From: Kineosporia succinea
Lineage (GTDB): Bacteria; Actinomycetota; Actinomycetes; Actinomycetales; Kineosporiaceae
Reading direction: 5' to 3'
Length of the DNA: 64,000 nt
Assembly: GCF_030811555.1 (NCBI RefSeq)
Contig: NZ_JAUSQZ010000001.1
Location: 1,984,001-2,048,000, forward strand
Shown: positions 48,461-58,400 of the stretch, in pieces
How positions within the stretch are numbered: the stretch's first letter is position 1
Layout: every line of letters begins with the position of its first letter
Notes under the pieces: generated by a model
Database searches by the model: none
The model's input: only the letters and a program-made list of their open reading frames with translations
Told to the model about the DNA's origin: nothing
Program-made: the position numbers and the translations under genes

Positions 48461-50896
48461 ATGCACGGCTCTATGGCTGCCACCACTACGGCAGAGGTAA
48501 ATCTCGAAGGACGAAATCTGACCCTGGTGGTCGCGGTCCTGGTGATCTCGATCGCCGCGCTCGGGGTGGCGGCCGCGTTCCGCAGACTCGTCCTGGCCGC
48601 GCCCGACGGCACGCAGAGCATGGTGGAGATCGGCACCGCGGTTCAGGAAGGCGCCGCCGCCTACCTGCGCCGCCAGTTCCGCACCCTCGCCGCCTTCGTC
48701 GTCCTCGTCCTGCTCGTCCTCTTCCTGCTCCCCGGAGACACCGAGGTACGCATCGGCCGGGGCATCTTCTTCATCGTCGGTGCGGCCTTCTCGGCCGCCA
48801 TCGGCTACCTCGGCATGTCCCTGGCGGTCCGGGCCAACGTCCGCGTCGCCGAGGCCGCCCGCAAGGGCGACCGCGACGGCGGCATGCAGCTGGCCTTCCG
48901 CACCGGCGGATTCGTCGGCATGTGCACCGTCGGCCTCGGCCTGCTCGGCGCCTCGGCCGTGGTGCTGCTCTACGGCGGCGACGCCCCGTCGGTGCTCGAG
49001 GGCTTCGGCTTCGGCGCCGCCCTGCTGGCCATGTTCATGCGGGTCGGCGGCGGCATCTTCACCAAGGCCGCCGACGTCGGCGCCGACCTGGTCGGCAAGG
49101 TCGAGCAGAACATCCCCGAAGACGATCCCCGCAACGCCGCGACGATCGCCGACAACGTGGGAGACAACGTCGGTGACTGCGCCGGTATGGCCGCCGACCT
49201 GTTCGAGTCCTACGCCGTCACCCTGGTGGCCGCGCTGATCCTGGGCAAGGCCGCCTTCGGCGTCGAGGGCCTGGTCTTCCCCCTGATCGTCCCCGCCCTG
49301 GGCGCCCTCACCGCCGTCCTCGGCGTCATCATCACCCGCACCCGCCCCGGCGAGAGCGGCCTGGCCGCGATCAACCGGGGCTTCGGCATCTCGGCCGTCG
49401 TCTCGGCCGTGCTCTGCGGGATCGCCGCCTTCACCTACCTGCCGTCGTCGTTCAGCGACTTCAGCGGGGCCGACGACATCGTCGCCGGTCTGGACGGCGA
49501 CCCCCGGCTGATCGCCTTCGCGGCCGTCATGATCGGCATCGTGCTGGCCGGCGTCATCCTCTGGCTCACCGGCTACTACACCGGCACCGACAAGCGCCCG
49601 ACCAAGGACGTCGCCGACACCACCACCACCGGTGCCGCCACCGTCGTTCTCTCGGGCATCGGGCTCGGCCTGGAGTCGGCCGTCTACACCACCGCGATCA
49701 TCGCCGGCGCCGTTTTCCTGGCCTTCACGCTGGGCGGCGTCTCGATCTGGCTGTCGCTGTTCCTCATCGCGCTGGCCGGCTGTGGCCTGCTGACCACGGT
49801 CGGCGTCATCGTCGCGATGGACACGTTCGGCCCGGTCAGCGACAACGCCCAGGGCATCGCCGAGATGTCCGGTGACGTCGACGGCGAGGGCGCGCAGATC
49901 CTCACCGAGCTGGACGCGGTGGGCAACACCACCAAGGCCATCACCAAGGGCATCGCGATCGCCACCGCCGTGCTCGCGGCGACCGCTCTGTTCGGCTCGT
50001 ACACCGACGCCTGGCAGACCGCCCTGGCCGACAGCGGCGCCGCCGTCACCGAACTGGGCCGCAGCTTCAGCCTCGAGATCGTGCAACCCAACACCCTGGT
50101 CGGCCTGATGCTGGGCGCCTCGGTGGTCTTCCTGTTCTCCGGGCTCGCGATCAACGCCGTCACCCGGGCCGCCGGGGCGATCGTGGTCGAGGTGCGGCGT
50201 CAGTTCCGCGAGAACCCCGGCATCATGGACCGCACCGTCAAGCCGGAGTACGGCCGCGTGGTGGACATCTGCACCCGGGACTCGCTGCGCGAGCTGGCCA
50301 CGCCCGGCCTGCTGGCGGCCCTGGCCCCGGTCGCCGTCGGGTTCGGCCTCGGCATCGGCCCGCTCGCCGGGTACCTGGCCGGCGCCATCGGTGCCGGTGC
50401 GCTGATGGCGGTGTTCCTGGCCAACTCCGGTGGCGCCTGGGACAACGCGAAGAAGATCGTGGAAGACGGCCACCACGGCGGCAAGGGCTCTCCGGCCCAC
50501 GCCGCGGCGGTCATCGGCGACACGGTCGGTGACCCGTTCAAGGACACCGCCGGTCCGTCGATCAACCCGCTGATCAAGGTGATGAACCTGGTCGCCGTCC
50601 TGATCGCGCCCGCCGTGGTGCAGCTCAGCGTGGGCGACGACAAGTCCGACGTCCTGCGGTACACGATCGCCGGCGTGGCGGTCGCGATCATCGTGGCCGC
50701 GCTCGTCGTCACCAAGCGTCGCACCGTCGACTACGGCGACAGCGCCTCCACGGGCCCTGCCGCCCCGGTCACGGCCGGTCATCCGGCCACGTCGGTGTCC
50801 GCCCCGAGCGCAGCGGTGGACCAGCCGGCGACCGGTAAGACGGTGGACGTCGGGGAGACGGCCCCGTCGGCGTCCACGGGACGCACCACCCCGTAA
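48461..50896 (+). CDS. hppA: Membrane proton-translocating pyrophosphatase
   Basis: The enzyme couples hydrolysis of pyrophosphate to proton export. The 811 residues hold many membrane helices and the substrate-site motifs DVGADLVGKVEQNIPEDDPR, DNVGDNVGDCAGMAADLFES and GDTVGDPFKDTAGPSINPL. The Lys in GNTTKAITKG marks the K+-independent class. The polar C-terminal tail of about 50 residues is not part of the pump. AGGAGG lies four bases before ATG 48461. The gene has the same place after bldG and before topA as in other actinobacteria. Confidence 0.97.
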   Translation: MHGSMAATTTAEVNLEGRNLTLVVAVLVISIAALGVAAAFRRLVLAAPDGTQSMVEIGTAVQEGAAAYLRRQFRTLAAFVVLVLLVLFLLPGDTEVRIGRGIFFIVGAAFSAAIGYLGMSLAVRANVRVAEAARKGDRDGGMQLAFRTGGFVGMCTVGLGLLGASAVVLLYGGDAPSVLEGFGFGAALLAMFMRVGGGIFTKAADVGADLVGKVEQNIPEDDPRNAATIADNVGDNVGDCAGMAADLFESYAVTLVAALILGKAAFGVEGLVFPLIVPALGALTAVLGVIITRTRPGESGLAAINRGFGISAVVSAVLCGIAAFTYLPSSFSDFSGADDIVAGLDGDPRLIAFAAVMIGIVLAGVILWLTGYYTGTDKRPTKDVADTTTTGAATVVLSGIGLGLESAVYTTAIIAGAVFLAFTLGGVSIWLSLFLIALAGCGLLTTVGVIVAMDTFGPVSDNAQGIAEMSGDVDGEGAQILTELDAVGNTTKAITKGIAIATAVLAATALFGSYTDAWQTALADSGAAVTELGRSFSLEIVQPNTLVGLMLGASVVFLFSGLAINAVTRAAGAIVVEVRRQFRENPGIMDRTVKPEYGRVVDICTRDSLRELATPGLLAALAPVAVGFGLGIGPLAGYLAGAIGAGALMAVFLANSGGAWDNAKKIVEDGHHGGKGSPAHAAAVIGDTVGDPFKDTAGPSINPLIKVMNLVAVLIAPAVVQLSVGDDKSDVLRYTIAGVAVAIIVAALVVTKRRTVDYGDSASTGPAAPVTAGHPATSVSAPSAAVDQPATGKTVDVGETAPSASTGRTTP

Positions 50897-50948
50897 GGCG
50901 ACCTCGACCGGCAACACCAGCCCGACGCGTCCTCAATCAAAACCAGCG

Positions 50949-50988
50949 AACCGGCCACGTGGGCACCCGACCCGCGTGGCCGGTTTCC
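50949..50988. terminator. Hairpin terminator after hppA
   Basis: AACCGGCCACG (50949-50959) pairs with CGTGGCCGGTT (50975-50985), followed by TCC. Confidence 0.8.
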
Positions 50989-51022
50989 TGTCAGCGCCGC
51001 CCTGCGGTGTAGAAACACAGGC

Positions 51023-52558
51023 ATGACAGCTGACGTCACTGATCCCCGTAGGGGCGAGCTGGTCGAGCGGCTGCGCACCGACCTCACCGGTTTCACCGTG
51101 GACGCGGTCAACGAGCTGCTCGGGCCGGTTGCGCAGGCGGCCCTGGGCCGTGAGCAGTCGTTGCCCGCCCGACTCGCCGTCGCCCGCCGCCTCGACGAGC
51201 CCCTCGCCGCCCTGATCGCGGTTTTCGTTCTGGGGCTTGAGGTTCCGGCCCGGCAACTGGCGGCCGCCGTGCCCTCCACCGGCCTGGACGCACTCGCCGA
51301 ACTCGGTCTGGTCACCCGGGCCGGCCACGACTCCGGTGACCCGGTGCGCGCTCTCGTCGACCTGCGCCCCTACGCCACCGTGGACTCCCTAGGCCCGGCC
51401 GACTGGTGGCTCGCCTCCGACCTCTCCGAAGTGTCCACCGGGCAACCACTCTCGGAAGACCACGTGCTCGGCGTCGGCGGCGCGTCACTCACGTTGGCGC
51501 GCAGCACGATCCGGCGCCCGACCGGGCGCGTGCTGGACCTCGGCACCGGCTGCGGCATCCAGGCCCTGCACGCCGCCCGGCACGCGAAACACGTGGTGGC
51601 GACTGACATTTCCGCTCGCGCACTTCACCTCGCCCAGCTCAACTGGGAACTCAACCAGGCCTCGGGCACCATTGAGGGACGCCGTGGCAGCCTTCTCGAG
51701 CCGGTCACCGGCGAGTTCTTCGACCAGGTGGTGAGCAACCCGCCGTTCGTGATCACGCCGCGGTCCACCCCCGCGGCCGCGTTCGAGTACCGCGACGGCG
51801 GTCTGGTCGGTGACGACCTGGTGCGCCGGCTGGTCGAGTCGATCGGCTCGGTGCTGGCTCCCGGCGGTGTCGCCCAGTTCCTGGGCAACTGGGAGGGACG
51901 ACGCGGCGAGGGCTGGACGGACCGGGTGACGTCGTGGCTCGAGGCGTCCGGGCTGGACGGCTGGGTGGTGCAGCGAGAGTGGCAGGACCCGGCCGAGTAC
52001 GCCGAGACCTGGATCCGCGACTCCGGTCAGCACCTGGGCAAGGACGCCGACGAGCTCTACGCGTCGTGGCTCGACGACTTCGCGTCGCGGGGTGTCGAGG
52101 GTGTGGGGTTCGGCCTGATCACGCTGCGGCGGCCGGTTTCCGGTGAACCGCGGCTACGCGTGGTGGAGGAACGCCGAAGCGGTCCTGGGCTGCCGTGGGG
52201 CGACGAGGTGATCGCCACGCTGGAGCGTCAGGACTGGCTGGCCGGGCACGACGACGACGCCCTGCTCGCGGCCATGCTGAAGGTCGCGGCGGACGTCACC
52301 GAAGAACGCCACCATCTGCCCGGCGCCGAAGACCCGACCGCGATCCTGCTCAGGCAGGGCGGCGGGGCCGGACGCGTGGTGCAGGCCGGCACCGCACTCA
52401 CCGGATTCGTCGGAGCGAGCTCCGGCGACATCCCGGTGGGCCGCCTGATCGCCGCCCTCGCATCTCTGCTGGAGGTCGACGTTCAGGCGTTGCGGGCCGA
52501 ACTGCTGAGCGATGTGCGCAATCTGGTGCGCGACGGACTGCTGGAGCCCACCGACTGA
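51023..52558 (+). CDS. Class I SAM-dependent methyltransferase (HemK/RlmG-like)
   Basis: The 511-residue protein has an N-terminal region with no known function (LVERLRTDLTGFTVDAVNEL) and a central Rossmann methyltransferase: motif I VLDLGTGCGIQALHAARHAK and motif IV DQVVSNPPFVITPR. NPPF is typical of enzymes that methylate an amide or exocyclic amine in proteins, rRNA or DNA. The C-terminal part has no clear motif. The locus position equals SCO3545 in Streptomyces. The target is unknown. It is convergent with the conservon. Confidence 0.88.
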   Translation: MTADVTDPRRGELVERLRTDLTGFTVDAVNELLGPVAQAALGREQSLPARLAVARRLDEPLAALIAVFVLGLEVPARQLAAAVPSTGLDALAELGLVTRAGHDSGDPVRALVDLRPYATVDSLGPADWWLASDLSEVSTGQPLSEDHVLGVGGASLTLARSTIRRPTGRVLDLGTGCGIQALHAARHAKHVVATDISARALHLAQLNWELNQASGTIEGRRGSLLEPVTGEFFDQVVSNPPFVITPRSTPAAAFEYRDGGLVGDDLVRRLVESIGSVLAPGGVAQFLGNWEGRRGEGWTDRVTSWLEASGLDGWVVQREWQDPAEYAETWIRDSGQHLGKDADELYASWLDDFASRGVEGVGFGLITLRRPVSGEPRLRVVEERRSGPGLPWGDEVIATLERQDWLAGHDDDALLAAMLKVAADVTEERHHLPGAEDPTAILLRQGGGAGRVVQAGTALTGFVGASSGDIPVGRLIAALASLLEVDVQALRAELLSDVRNLVRDGLLEPTD

Positions 52559-52573
52559 CGACGACCCCGTGGG

Positions 52574-52595
52574 GCCGGGCCTGGTTAGGCCCGGC
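52574..52595. terminator. Hairpin centred on the cvnD stop codon
   Basis: GCCGGGCCT (52574-52582) pairs with AGGCCCGGC (52587-52595) around GGTT. It would serve both convergent genes and overlaps the TAA of cvnD. Confidence 0.65.
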
Positions 52596-53160
52596 TCCAG
52601 GTGGCGAGCGCGTGCTCGACCACCGAGATCAGCGTCTGCTTGGCCGATTCCCGCTCTCGTGCGTCACAGACCAGGACAGGAACGTCCTGACTGAGCTGCA
52701 GCGCCTCGCGGACGTCTTCGGGGCGGTGCCGGAGCAGACCGTCGAAGGCGTTGATGGCGACCACGAAGGGCAGGTTGCGGGCCTCGAAGAAGTCGATCGG
52801 GCCGAAACAGTCTTCGAGTCTGCGGGTGTCCACCAGGACCACCGCACCGATTGCACCACGGACCAGGTCGTCCCACATGAACCAGAACCGGTTCTGCCCC
52901 GGGGAGCCGAACAGGTAGAGCACGAGCTCCTGGTCGATGCTGATGCGGCCGAAGTCCATCGCGACCGTGGTGGTGGTCTTGTTGGGCGTGGCCGTCAGAT
53001 CATCGACGCCGACGCTGGCCGAGGTCATGACGGCCTCGGTTCGCAACGGCATGATTTCGGAGACCGCACCCACGAACGTGGTCTTGCCCGCACCGAATCC
53101 ACCCGAGATGACGATCTTCGTCGACCGGGTGGCCCTGGTCTCAGAGCCGCTGAAGGCCAC
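52585..53160 (-). CDS. cvnD: Conservon GTPase CvnD
   Basis: The 191-residue small GTP-binding protein has the P-loop ISGGFGAGKTTFVGAVSEI, the switch region TTTTVAMDFGRI, the LFGSPGQNRFWFMWDDL G3 region and VAINAFDG as the G4 specificity site. CvnD works with a sensor (CvnA), a roadblock protein (CvnB) and a DUF742 protein (CvnC) at the membrane, rather like a G-protein system. GTG at 53160 overlaps cvnC by 20 bp. No cytochrome P450 (CvnE/F) gene follows. Confidence 0.94.
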   Translation of the reverse strand: MAFSGSETRATRSTKIVISGGFGAGKTTFVGAVSEIMPLRTEAVMTSASVGVDDLTATPNKTTTTVAMDFGRISIDQELVLYLFGSPGQNRFWFMWDDLVRGAIGAVVLVDTRRLEDCFGPIDFFEARNLPFVVAINAFDGLLRHRPEDVREALQLSQDVPVLVCDARERESAKQTLISVVEHALATWSRA

Positions 53161-53521
53161 TGAGCACCCTCCTCAAGAAAGCTGGATCACGTTCGTCACC
53201 AGAAGCGTTCGCCGTGCTCAGCACCTCGACCAGACCCAGCTCGACCATGTCCGCGATAATCACGCGGGCCACGCCGAGCGGGGTGTGCAGTCGGGCGGCG
53301 ATCTCGGCGACGGAGATCGTTCCCTCACACAACTCGATCACCGTGCTGTGTTCCGGCGAGAGCAAGTCGTTCATTCCCGGGTCCTGACCGGTGACCGTAG
53401 TCACCACCAGGGCCTCGAGGTCGAGGTCGTGCACCGGACGGGTCCGGCCACCGGTACGGGCGTAAGGACGCACCATCGACGGTGGCGGGTCCCCGCCCTC
53501 ATGAGCTGAATAGTCGGTCAT
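53141..53521 (-). CDS. cvnC: Conservon DUF742 protein CvnC
   Basis: The 126-residue protein is a winged-helix-like DUF742 member: SMVRPYARTGGRTRPVHDLD, LEALVVTT, the helix LCEGTISVAEIAARLHTPLG and VARVIIADMVELGLVEVL. It links the roadblock protein and GTPase of the conservon. ATG at 53521 lies 13 bases after cvnB. Whether it binds DNA is not known. Confidence 0.93.
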   Translation of the reverse strand: MTDYSAHEGGDPPPSMVRPYARTGGRTRPVHDLDLEALVVTTVTGQDPGMNDLLSPEHSTVIELCEGTISVAEIAARLHTPLGVARVIIADMVELGLVEVLSTANASGDERDPAFLRRVLSGLQRL

Positions 53522-53534
53522 CGCGGCAATCTGC

Positions 53535-53957
53535 TCACATCGGTGGCAGCGAGCCGCCGTGGCCGTTGTGGCGGATCTCCGGCGACAGGTGCTGACCGAC
53601 GCGGTCGACCAGCAGTGTCATCTCGTAGCCGACCAGTCCGATGTCGGAGGTCGGCGCAGCCAGAACCGCCAGCCAGGATCCGTCCGAGATGGCCATGAGA
53701 AGCAGGAAACCGCCCTGCATCTCGACAACCGTCTGGACGACCGCACCCGCGGCGAAGCACATGGCCGCGCCGTTCGTGAGGCTGCCCAGGCCGGAGGCCA
53801 CTGCGGACAACTGGTCGGCGCGGTCGCGTGGGAGTCCTGCGGAACTCGCCACCAGAAGACCGTCGGCCGAGACCACGGCTGCGTGCGCCACTCCTGGTAC
53901 CCGCTGTGCGAACCCGTCGACCAGCCAGGTGACGTCGGTGCCGGTGCCCGTGCTCAC
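53535..53957 (-). CDS. cvnB: Conservon roadblock/LC7 protein CvnB
   Basis: The 140-residue roadblock-fold protein has [40 protein letters not shown] and the [20 protein letters not shown] helix. Roadblock proteins act on small GTPases, here probably CvnD. ATG at 53957 overlaps the cvnA stop by four bases. Confidence 0.94.
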   Translation of the reverse strand: MSTGTGTDVTWLVDGFAQRVPGVAHAAVVSADGLLVASSAGLPRDRADQLSAVASGLGSLTNGAAMCFAAGAVVQTVVEMQGGFLLLMAISDGSWLAVLAAPTSDIGLVGYEMTLLVDRVGQHLSPEIRHNGHGGSLPPM

Positions 53958-56900
53958 TGGTCCCCTCCCTGCTCTGCGGAGGAGCCACTATCGGCACCGC
54001 CGTCGCTGTTGGTGGTGAAAAGGCTTGCCCCGACCGGATTGAAGGCCGGCGCCGGGTCTGACTTCGCCCGTGCCTTACGTGCATTGGCAAGACCACGCTG
54101 GTAGCTGCCCAGCTTGCCACGAACAACCGAGGCGTCGGCCGGCTGGGCCTTCGCCGCCGGACGAGCACGCACCGGAGACCCGTCGGTGACCGCTGCCGCC
54201 GTGGAGGGCAGCAGGTTGGCACCGGGCCGGCGAGTCGGCAGACCCGCCTCGGAACGACCGTCGGTGTCCGGGGCCGACGCTGCGCGGGCGTTCGTGGCCA
54301 GCCATCGCTGGTCTCCGAGCGCCGCCCAGCGGCTGGACTGCTTGTTGCGCTCCCGCTCGTGGTCGCGCAGATCAATGATCCGCTGGTCGCCGTTCTCGAC
54401 CGAGATCGAGGGGGCGGCCGGTGCCGGCTCCGAACTGAACCAGACCGAGATCTGGTCGAAGATCGGCGTCGGATCGTTGAAGTCTGATCCCGGGGCCTCG
54501 CCGATCATCGGCGCCCCCGGCTCGGACGGGCGGTAGGCCGCGGCCGCCGAGGCCCGGGCCGCCAGCTCGCTGGGCAGCTCCGGATCCTGCCACCCCTGGG
54601 TGACCTCGCCGGTGGGCAGACCCTGGTTGGGGGCTGCCCGGAACGAGCCGGTCGGGGTGGACAGCGGGTCGCTGACCGGCAGGCTGCCGGTGGCCGGGCC
54701 CGTGGTGCGGACCGGGCCGGTGCTCGGCGAGCTGTAACCGCTCGGGCCGGATCCGGAGTACGCGGCCGGACCGGACCCGGAGGGGCGGCGGGCCAGGCCG
54801 GGCAGACCGGAGATGCCGGCGGCCGGGGTGTTCTCGGCCTGGCCGAAACCACTCTCGGGCTGACCCTGGCCGTAGCCGGTGGGGCGGGCGGGCAGCTGGC
54901 GGCTGTCGGGACCCTGGCTCTGCTGCTGACCGAGCGGCTGGCCCGGTCGCGGGGCGAAGCCCAGGTCACTCCGGCCGAAGCCCTGCTCGTTCGACCCCGG
55001 GTTCTGGCTCTGGAGGGGCTGTTCGAACGGGCCCGGCTGGTTCTGGTTCTGACCGAAACCCGGCAGACCTCGGTTCTGGCCGCCCTGCCCCGGGCTGTTC
55101 TGGCCGGGGCTGTTCTGGCCGGGGCCGTTCTGGCCCGGGCTCCCGAAGCTGCCTCGCGGCGCCCGCTCACCCGGGGTACGGGTGGGCAGACTCGGGATGC
55201 CACCCGGAGTGGTCTCCGGCGGGACGTTGAACTGCGCGGCGGTGCGGCCCGACATGGGTTCCTGCCGACCGAAGGCGGCGGGCTGGTCGGACTGGTCGGC
55301 GCCGAAGCCGAAGGCGGGCGGCTGGTCCTGGGTGAACCCGAAGGCCGGCTGCTGCGGACCCGAGTTCTGACCCGGGTTGCGGCTGAGGGCGGCCGCGCCG
55401 CGCTCGGCGTTCTCACCGGGCACGGTCGGCACGTTCGGGGTGAACAGGCCGGTCGAGCCGGACTCGGCGACCTGACTGGCCTCCGGCGGCATACCGGCGT
55501 TGCCGCCCGGCACCCGACGGCGACGGGGCAGCTCGGAGTCGTCGGTCTCGGCGACCGAGCGGACACCGGCCGCGGCCTGGGCCGCGACTCCCGCCGCGGC
55601 GGCGGCCGGCGACGGGTAGCCCTGGGGCAGCTGGTCGGTCTGACCGATCTGGCCGAACGTGTCGTAGTTGTTGCCCTGCGGCTGCTGCGGGGTGATCTGC
55701 GGACGCGGCATCCCGGCGGCCGGGGTGAGCGGCCGCAGCTGCGGGTTGGCTCCGGTGGGGTTCTCGCCGGTGCTGCCCGGGGCGCCGATGACCAGCGAGG
55801 CCGGGACCCGCACGAGGGCGATGGTGCCGGACGCGTCGGGCCGGGCCTGCAGCTGCACCCCGAAGGTGCCGCGGCGGGCCAGGCGGGCGACCACGAACAG
55901 ACCCATGCGGGACGGGACCTGCGTGTCGATCGCCTCGGGCTGCGTGAGGCGGGAGTTCAGCCGGTCGAGCTCGCCGGGGCTGATACCGACACCGGCGTCG
56001 AGCACCTCGATCTGCAGGCCACCGTCGGCGGTGAAGGCCGCCGAGAGCACGATCGCGCTGGAGGGCGGCGAGTACATCGCCGCGTTGTCGAGCAGCTCGG
56101 CCAGCAGGTGGACGAGCTCGCCCGCGACCGTACCGGCGATGGAGGCACCACTGACCGGCTGCAGACGCACCCGCTCGTACTGCTCCATCTCGGAGGTGGC
56201 GGCGCGGAACAGCTCGGCGATCTTGACCGGCGCGGTGGCGCGGGTGCGCACGGCCGAGCCGGCGAGCACCAGCAGGTTGTCGTTGTAGCGGCGCATCCGG
56301 GCGGCCAGGTGGTCGAGCCGGAAGAGGTTGCGCAGCTGGTCGGGGTCCTGCTCCTGGCTCTCCAGGTTGTCGATGATGGCGAGCTGCTTCTCCACCATCG
56401 ACTGGCTGCGGCGGGACATCGACACGAAGGCCTCGTCGAGCGCACGCCGCAGGCGCACCTGCGCGGTGGCCAGCCGGACCGCCTCGGCGCCCAGGTCGTC
56501 GACCGCGTGGGCCACCGCGAGGGTCTCCGGACCGGGGTTGAAGTCGGCCGGGAGCACGGGCGGCAGCGAGATGTCGGCGCCCACGCCGTCCTGCTCGATC
56601 CGGGCCACCGCGGCCGGCAGCTGCACGCTGGCGACCTCGACGGCACCGGCGCGCAGACGGCGCAGGGGGGCGGTGACAGTGCGGGCGATCGTGGTGAGCA
56701 GGGCGCTCACGACGATGATCGTGAGGAGCACGGCGCCGGCCACCAGGGCGACCCGGAAGAGGGCGCCGGTCTCGGAGTCCTGGGCGGACTTGAGGGTGAA
56801 GCGGGCCGTGTCGGTGGCGACCGACTCGATGTTCGCCAGCCGCTTGGAGGCCAGGTCACCGAAGTCGTCGGGGTCGGCGAAGTTGGTCTTGCCGGTACCG

Positions 56901-57865
56901 AGCGAGCCCTCCAGCGCCGAGCGCCAGCTCTCCATCTTGACCGTGGTGTCGGACAGTGCGGTGAGCTGCTTGTTCTGCTCGGTGGTGGCGACCCGCTGGG
57001 CCTGCACCAGGCCGAGCTCCTGCTGGGCGATGAGGCCCTCGAGCTCACGGATGCTGGCCGGGTTGACCTTCGCCTGACCGCTGAAGGTCTTCGAGAACAC
57101 GACGATCTCGTTGGCCGACGCGAAGCCCATCTTCGTGACGTTGGTGAAGACGGTCGCGGAGGAGATCGTGGACCGGCTGTTAGCCGTGACCGCCATGTCG
57201 GTGGCCAGGCCGTCGGGCAGGTTCTGCACGTACGTGAACAGGTTGTTGTTGCGCGAGCTGAGTTCGTTCAGGCTCGAGCTGGTGTTCAGCGTGTCGTCGG
57301 CGATGCGCGAGTCGATCGTGGCGCGGGTGTTGGAGATGTTGTCCAGCTCGCCGAGCAGGTTGCGCGCGGTACGCGGCAGCGTGGAGCCCGAGCTGTCCCG
57401 CGCGGCCAGGTCTTCCAGCTTCGGGCGGATCGCCGCGATCTCGCTGTCGGTCTGGTCGCGGAACTGCTTCAGCTGCTTGGCCTCGGTGTGCGCAGCCGGC
57501 ATGCCGAGCTCGTTGAAGAGCACGCGGCTCAGGCGCAGCGCAGGCTCCATCAGCTCGGCGTCGAGCCGGGCCGTGTGCGCCTTCTGGTAGGTGCTGGCCA
57601 ATGACGCGACCAGCACGCCGCCGCCGATGAGCAGCACGACGAGCGGAATGGTGACCAGAAGCGTCAGCTTGCGGCGGATTGACCACCCGGCAAGCGACGA
57701 GCGACGGGGGGCGTCCGGGACGCTCTCGACGTCGGCCCCCGGTTCGGCCGAACCGTGTCGCGGCACGCGATCCTCCCTGCGGCCACTTTCAAGTGGCATC
57801 CGGTAATCTGGCCGTCCGCTCAGTGACCTTTTCGTGTCGTCGTCGACACGGTTGATCCCAGGCAT
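53954..57865 (-). CDS. cvnA: Conservon sensor histidine-kinase-like protein CvnA
   Basis: The 1303-residue protein has an N-terminal membrane helix (about 65-88), a large extracellular helical sensor domain, a second helix ([20 protein letters not shown], about 368-390), a HAMP-like linker and a GHKL ATPase (N box [18 protein letters not shown]1 [16 protein letters not shown]2 [16 protein letters not shown]). The normal phosphorylated-His motif is not obvious. From about residue 700 the chain is disordered, rich in Pro, Gln and Gly ([10 protein letters not shown] units). ATG at 57865 has GAGGTG eight bases upstream. It leads the four-gene operon. Confidence 0.92.
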   Translation of the reverse strand: MPGINRVDDDTKRSLSGRPDYRMPLESGRREDRVPRHGSAEPGADVESVPDAPRRSSLAGWSIRRKLTLLVTIPLVVLLIGGGVLVASLASTYQKAHTARLDAELMEPALRLSRVLFNELGMPAAHTEAKQLKQFRDQTDSEIAAIRPKLEDLAARDSSGSTLPRTARNLLGELDNISNTRATIDSRIADDTLNTSSSLNELSSRNNNLFTYVQNLPDGLATDMAVTANSRSTISSATVFTNVTKMGFASANEIVVFSKTFSGQAKVNPASIRELEGLIAQQELGLVQAQRVATTEQNKQLTALSDTTVKMESWRSALEGSLGTGKTNFADPDDFGDLASKRLANIESVATDTARFTLKSAQDSETGALFRVALVAGAVLLTIIVVSALLTTIARTVTAPLRRLRAGAVEVASVQLPAAVARIEQDGVGADISLPPVLPADFNPGPETLAVAHAVDDLGAEAVRLATAQVRLRRALDEAFVSMSRRSQSMVEKQLAIIDNLESQEQDPDQLRNLFRLDHLAARMRRYNDNLLVLAGSAVRTRATAPVKIAELFRAATSEMEQYERVRLQPVSGASIAGTVAGELVHLLAELLDNAAMYSPPSSAIVLSAAFTADGGLQIEVLDAGVGISPGELDRLNSRLTQPEAIDTQVPSRMGLFVVARLARRGTFGVQLQARPDASGTIALVRVPASLVIGAPGSTGENPTGANPQLRPLTPAAGMPRPQITPQQPQGNNYDTFGQIGQTDQLPQGYPSPAAAAAGVAAQAAAGVRSVAETDDSELPRRRRVPGGNAGMPPEASQVAESGSTGLFTPNVPTVPGENAERGAAALSRNPGQNSGPQQPAFGFTQDQPPAFGFGADQSDQPAAFGRQEPMSGRTAAQFNVPPETTPGGIPSLPTRTPGERAPRGSFGSPGQNGPGQNSPGQNSPGQGGQNRGLPGFGQNQNQPGPFEQPLQSQNPGSNEQGFGRSDLGFAPRPGQPLGQQQSQGPDSRQLPARPTGYGQGQPESGFGQAENTPAAGISGLPGLARRPSGSGPAAYSGSGPSGYSSPSTGPVRTTGPATGSLPVSDPLSTPTGSFRAAPNQGLPTGEVTQGWQDPELPSELAARASAAAAYRPSEPGAPMIGEAPGSDFNDPTPIFDQISVWFSSEPAPAAPSISVENGDQRIIDLRDHERERNKQSSRWAALGDQRWLATNARAASAPDTDGRSEAGLPTRRPGANLLPSTAAAVTDGSPVRARPAAKAQPADASVVRGKLGSYQRGLANARKARAKSDPAPAFNPVGASLFTTNSDGGADSGSSAEQGGDQ

Positions 57866-58400
57866 TTCGGCCCACCTCGTTGTCCAGCGTGTGCTGATCG
57901 TGGCAGAAGGTCTCGCCCAGAGGCTACGTCCCGATACCGGCCTTCGACGAACCCGGCCTCGACCCACGCGGCCAACATGAGGGCCCTATTCTTCGCACTC
58001 GTGCTCAAATCACCCTAGCGCCTCGACGCAACCGCACGGCAAACTCGGCCGACGCCGAAGCCCGCGGCCTGGGCAAGCGCCATTAAGCGGCAAAGAGTGT
58101 GACGCGTAACACACTCGGATGGCCTTGCCCGGTTTGGGCCGGGGGTGGCCAGTCGTCACTTTGCGTGTCACTCTCGCAACGGCGACGTGATCACCGTCGA
58201 GGACCGTGGGCAGCCACGGGCCCCGCTCACGGGTTACGGTGCTTCACCGGTGCGCGTTGTGTAGCGTCCCGCCGCAGCCGCGTTACCGGGAGTACACCTG
58301 TACCCGGCCGGTGAAGGAGTCCGGCTGATGCGGAGCCAGGTACCCGGGCGGGAACCGTCGGGTACGCGTCAGGAAGAACTGCGTCAGGAAAGGTGAGCCT
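57866..58400. other. 535-bp region between divergent cvnA and topA
   Basis: No gene was found. It should hold both promoters. The palindrome at 58095-58116 is its clearest feature. Confidence 0.6.
58095..58116. promoter_or_regulatory. Palindrome resembling a CRP site
   Basis: GAGTGTG (58095-58101) and CACACTC (58110-58116) are perfect 7-bp arms. Inside, TGTGA-CGCGTA-ACACA (58098-58113) differs at one base from the CRP consensus. It lies about 290 bases before topA and 230 before cvnA. Confidence 0.45.
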
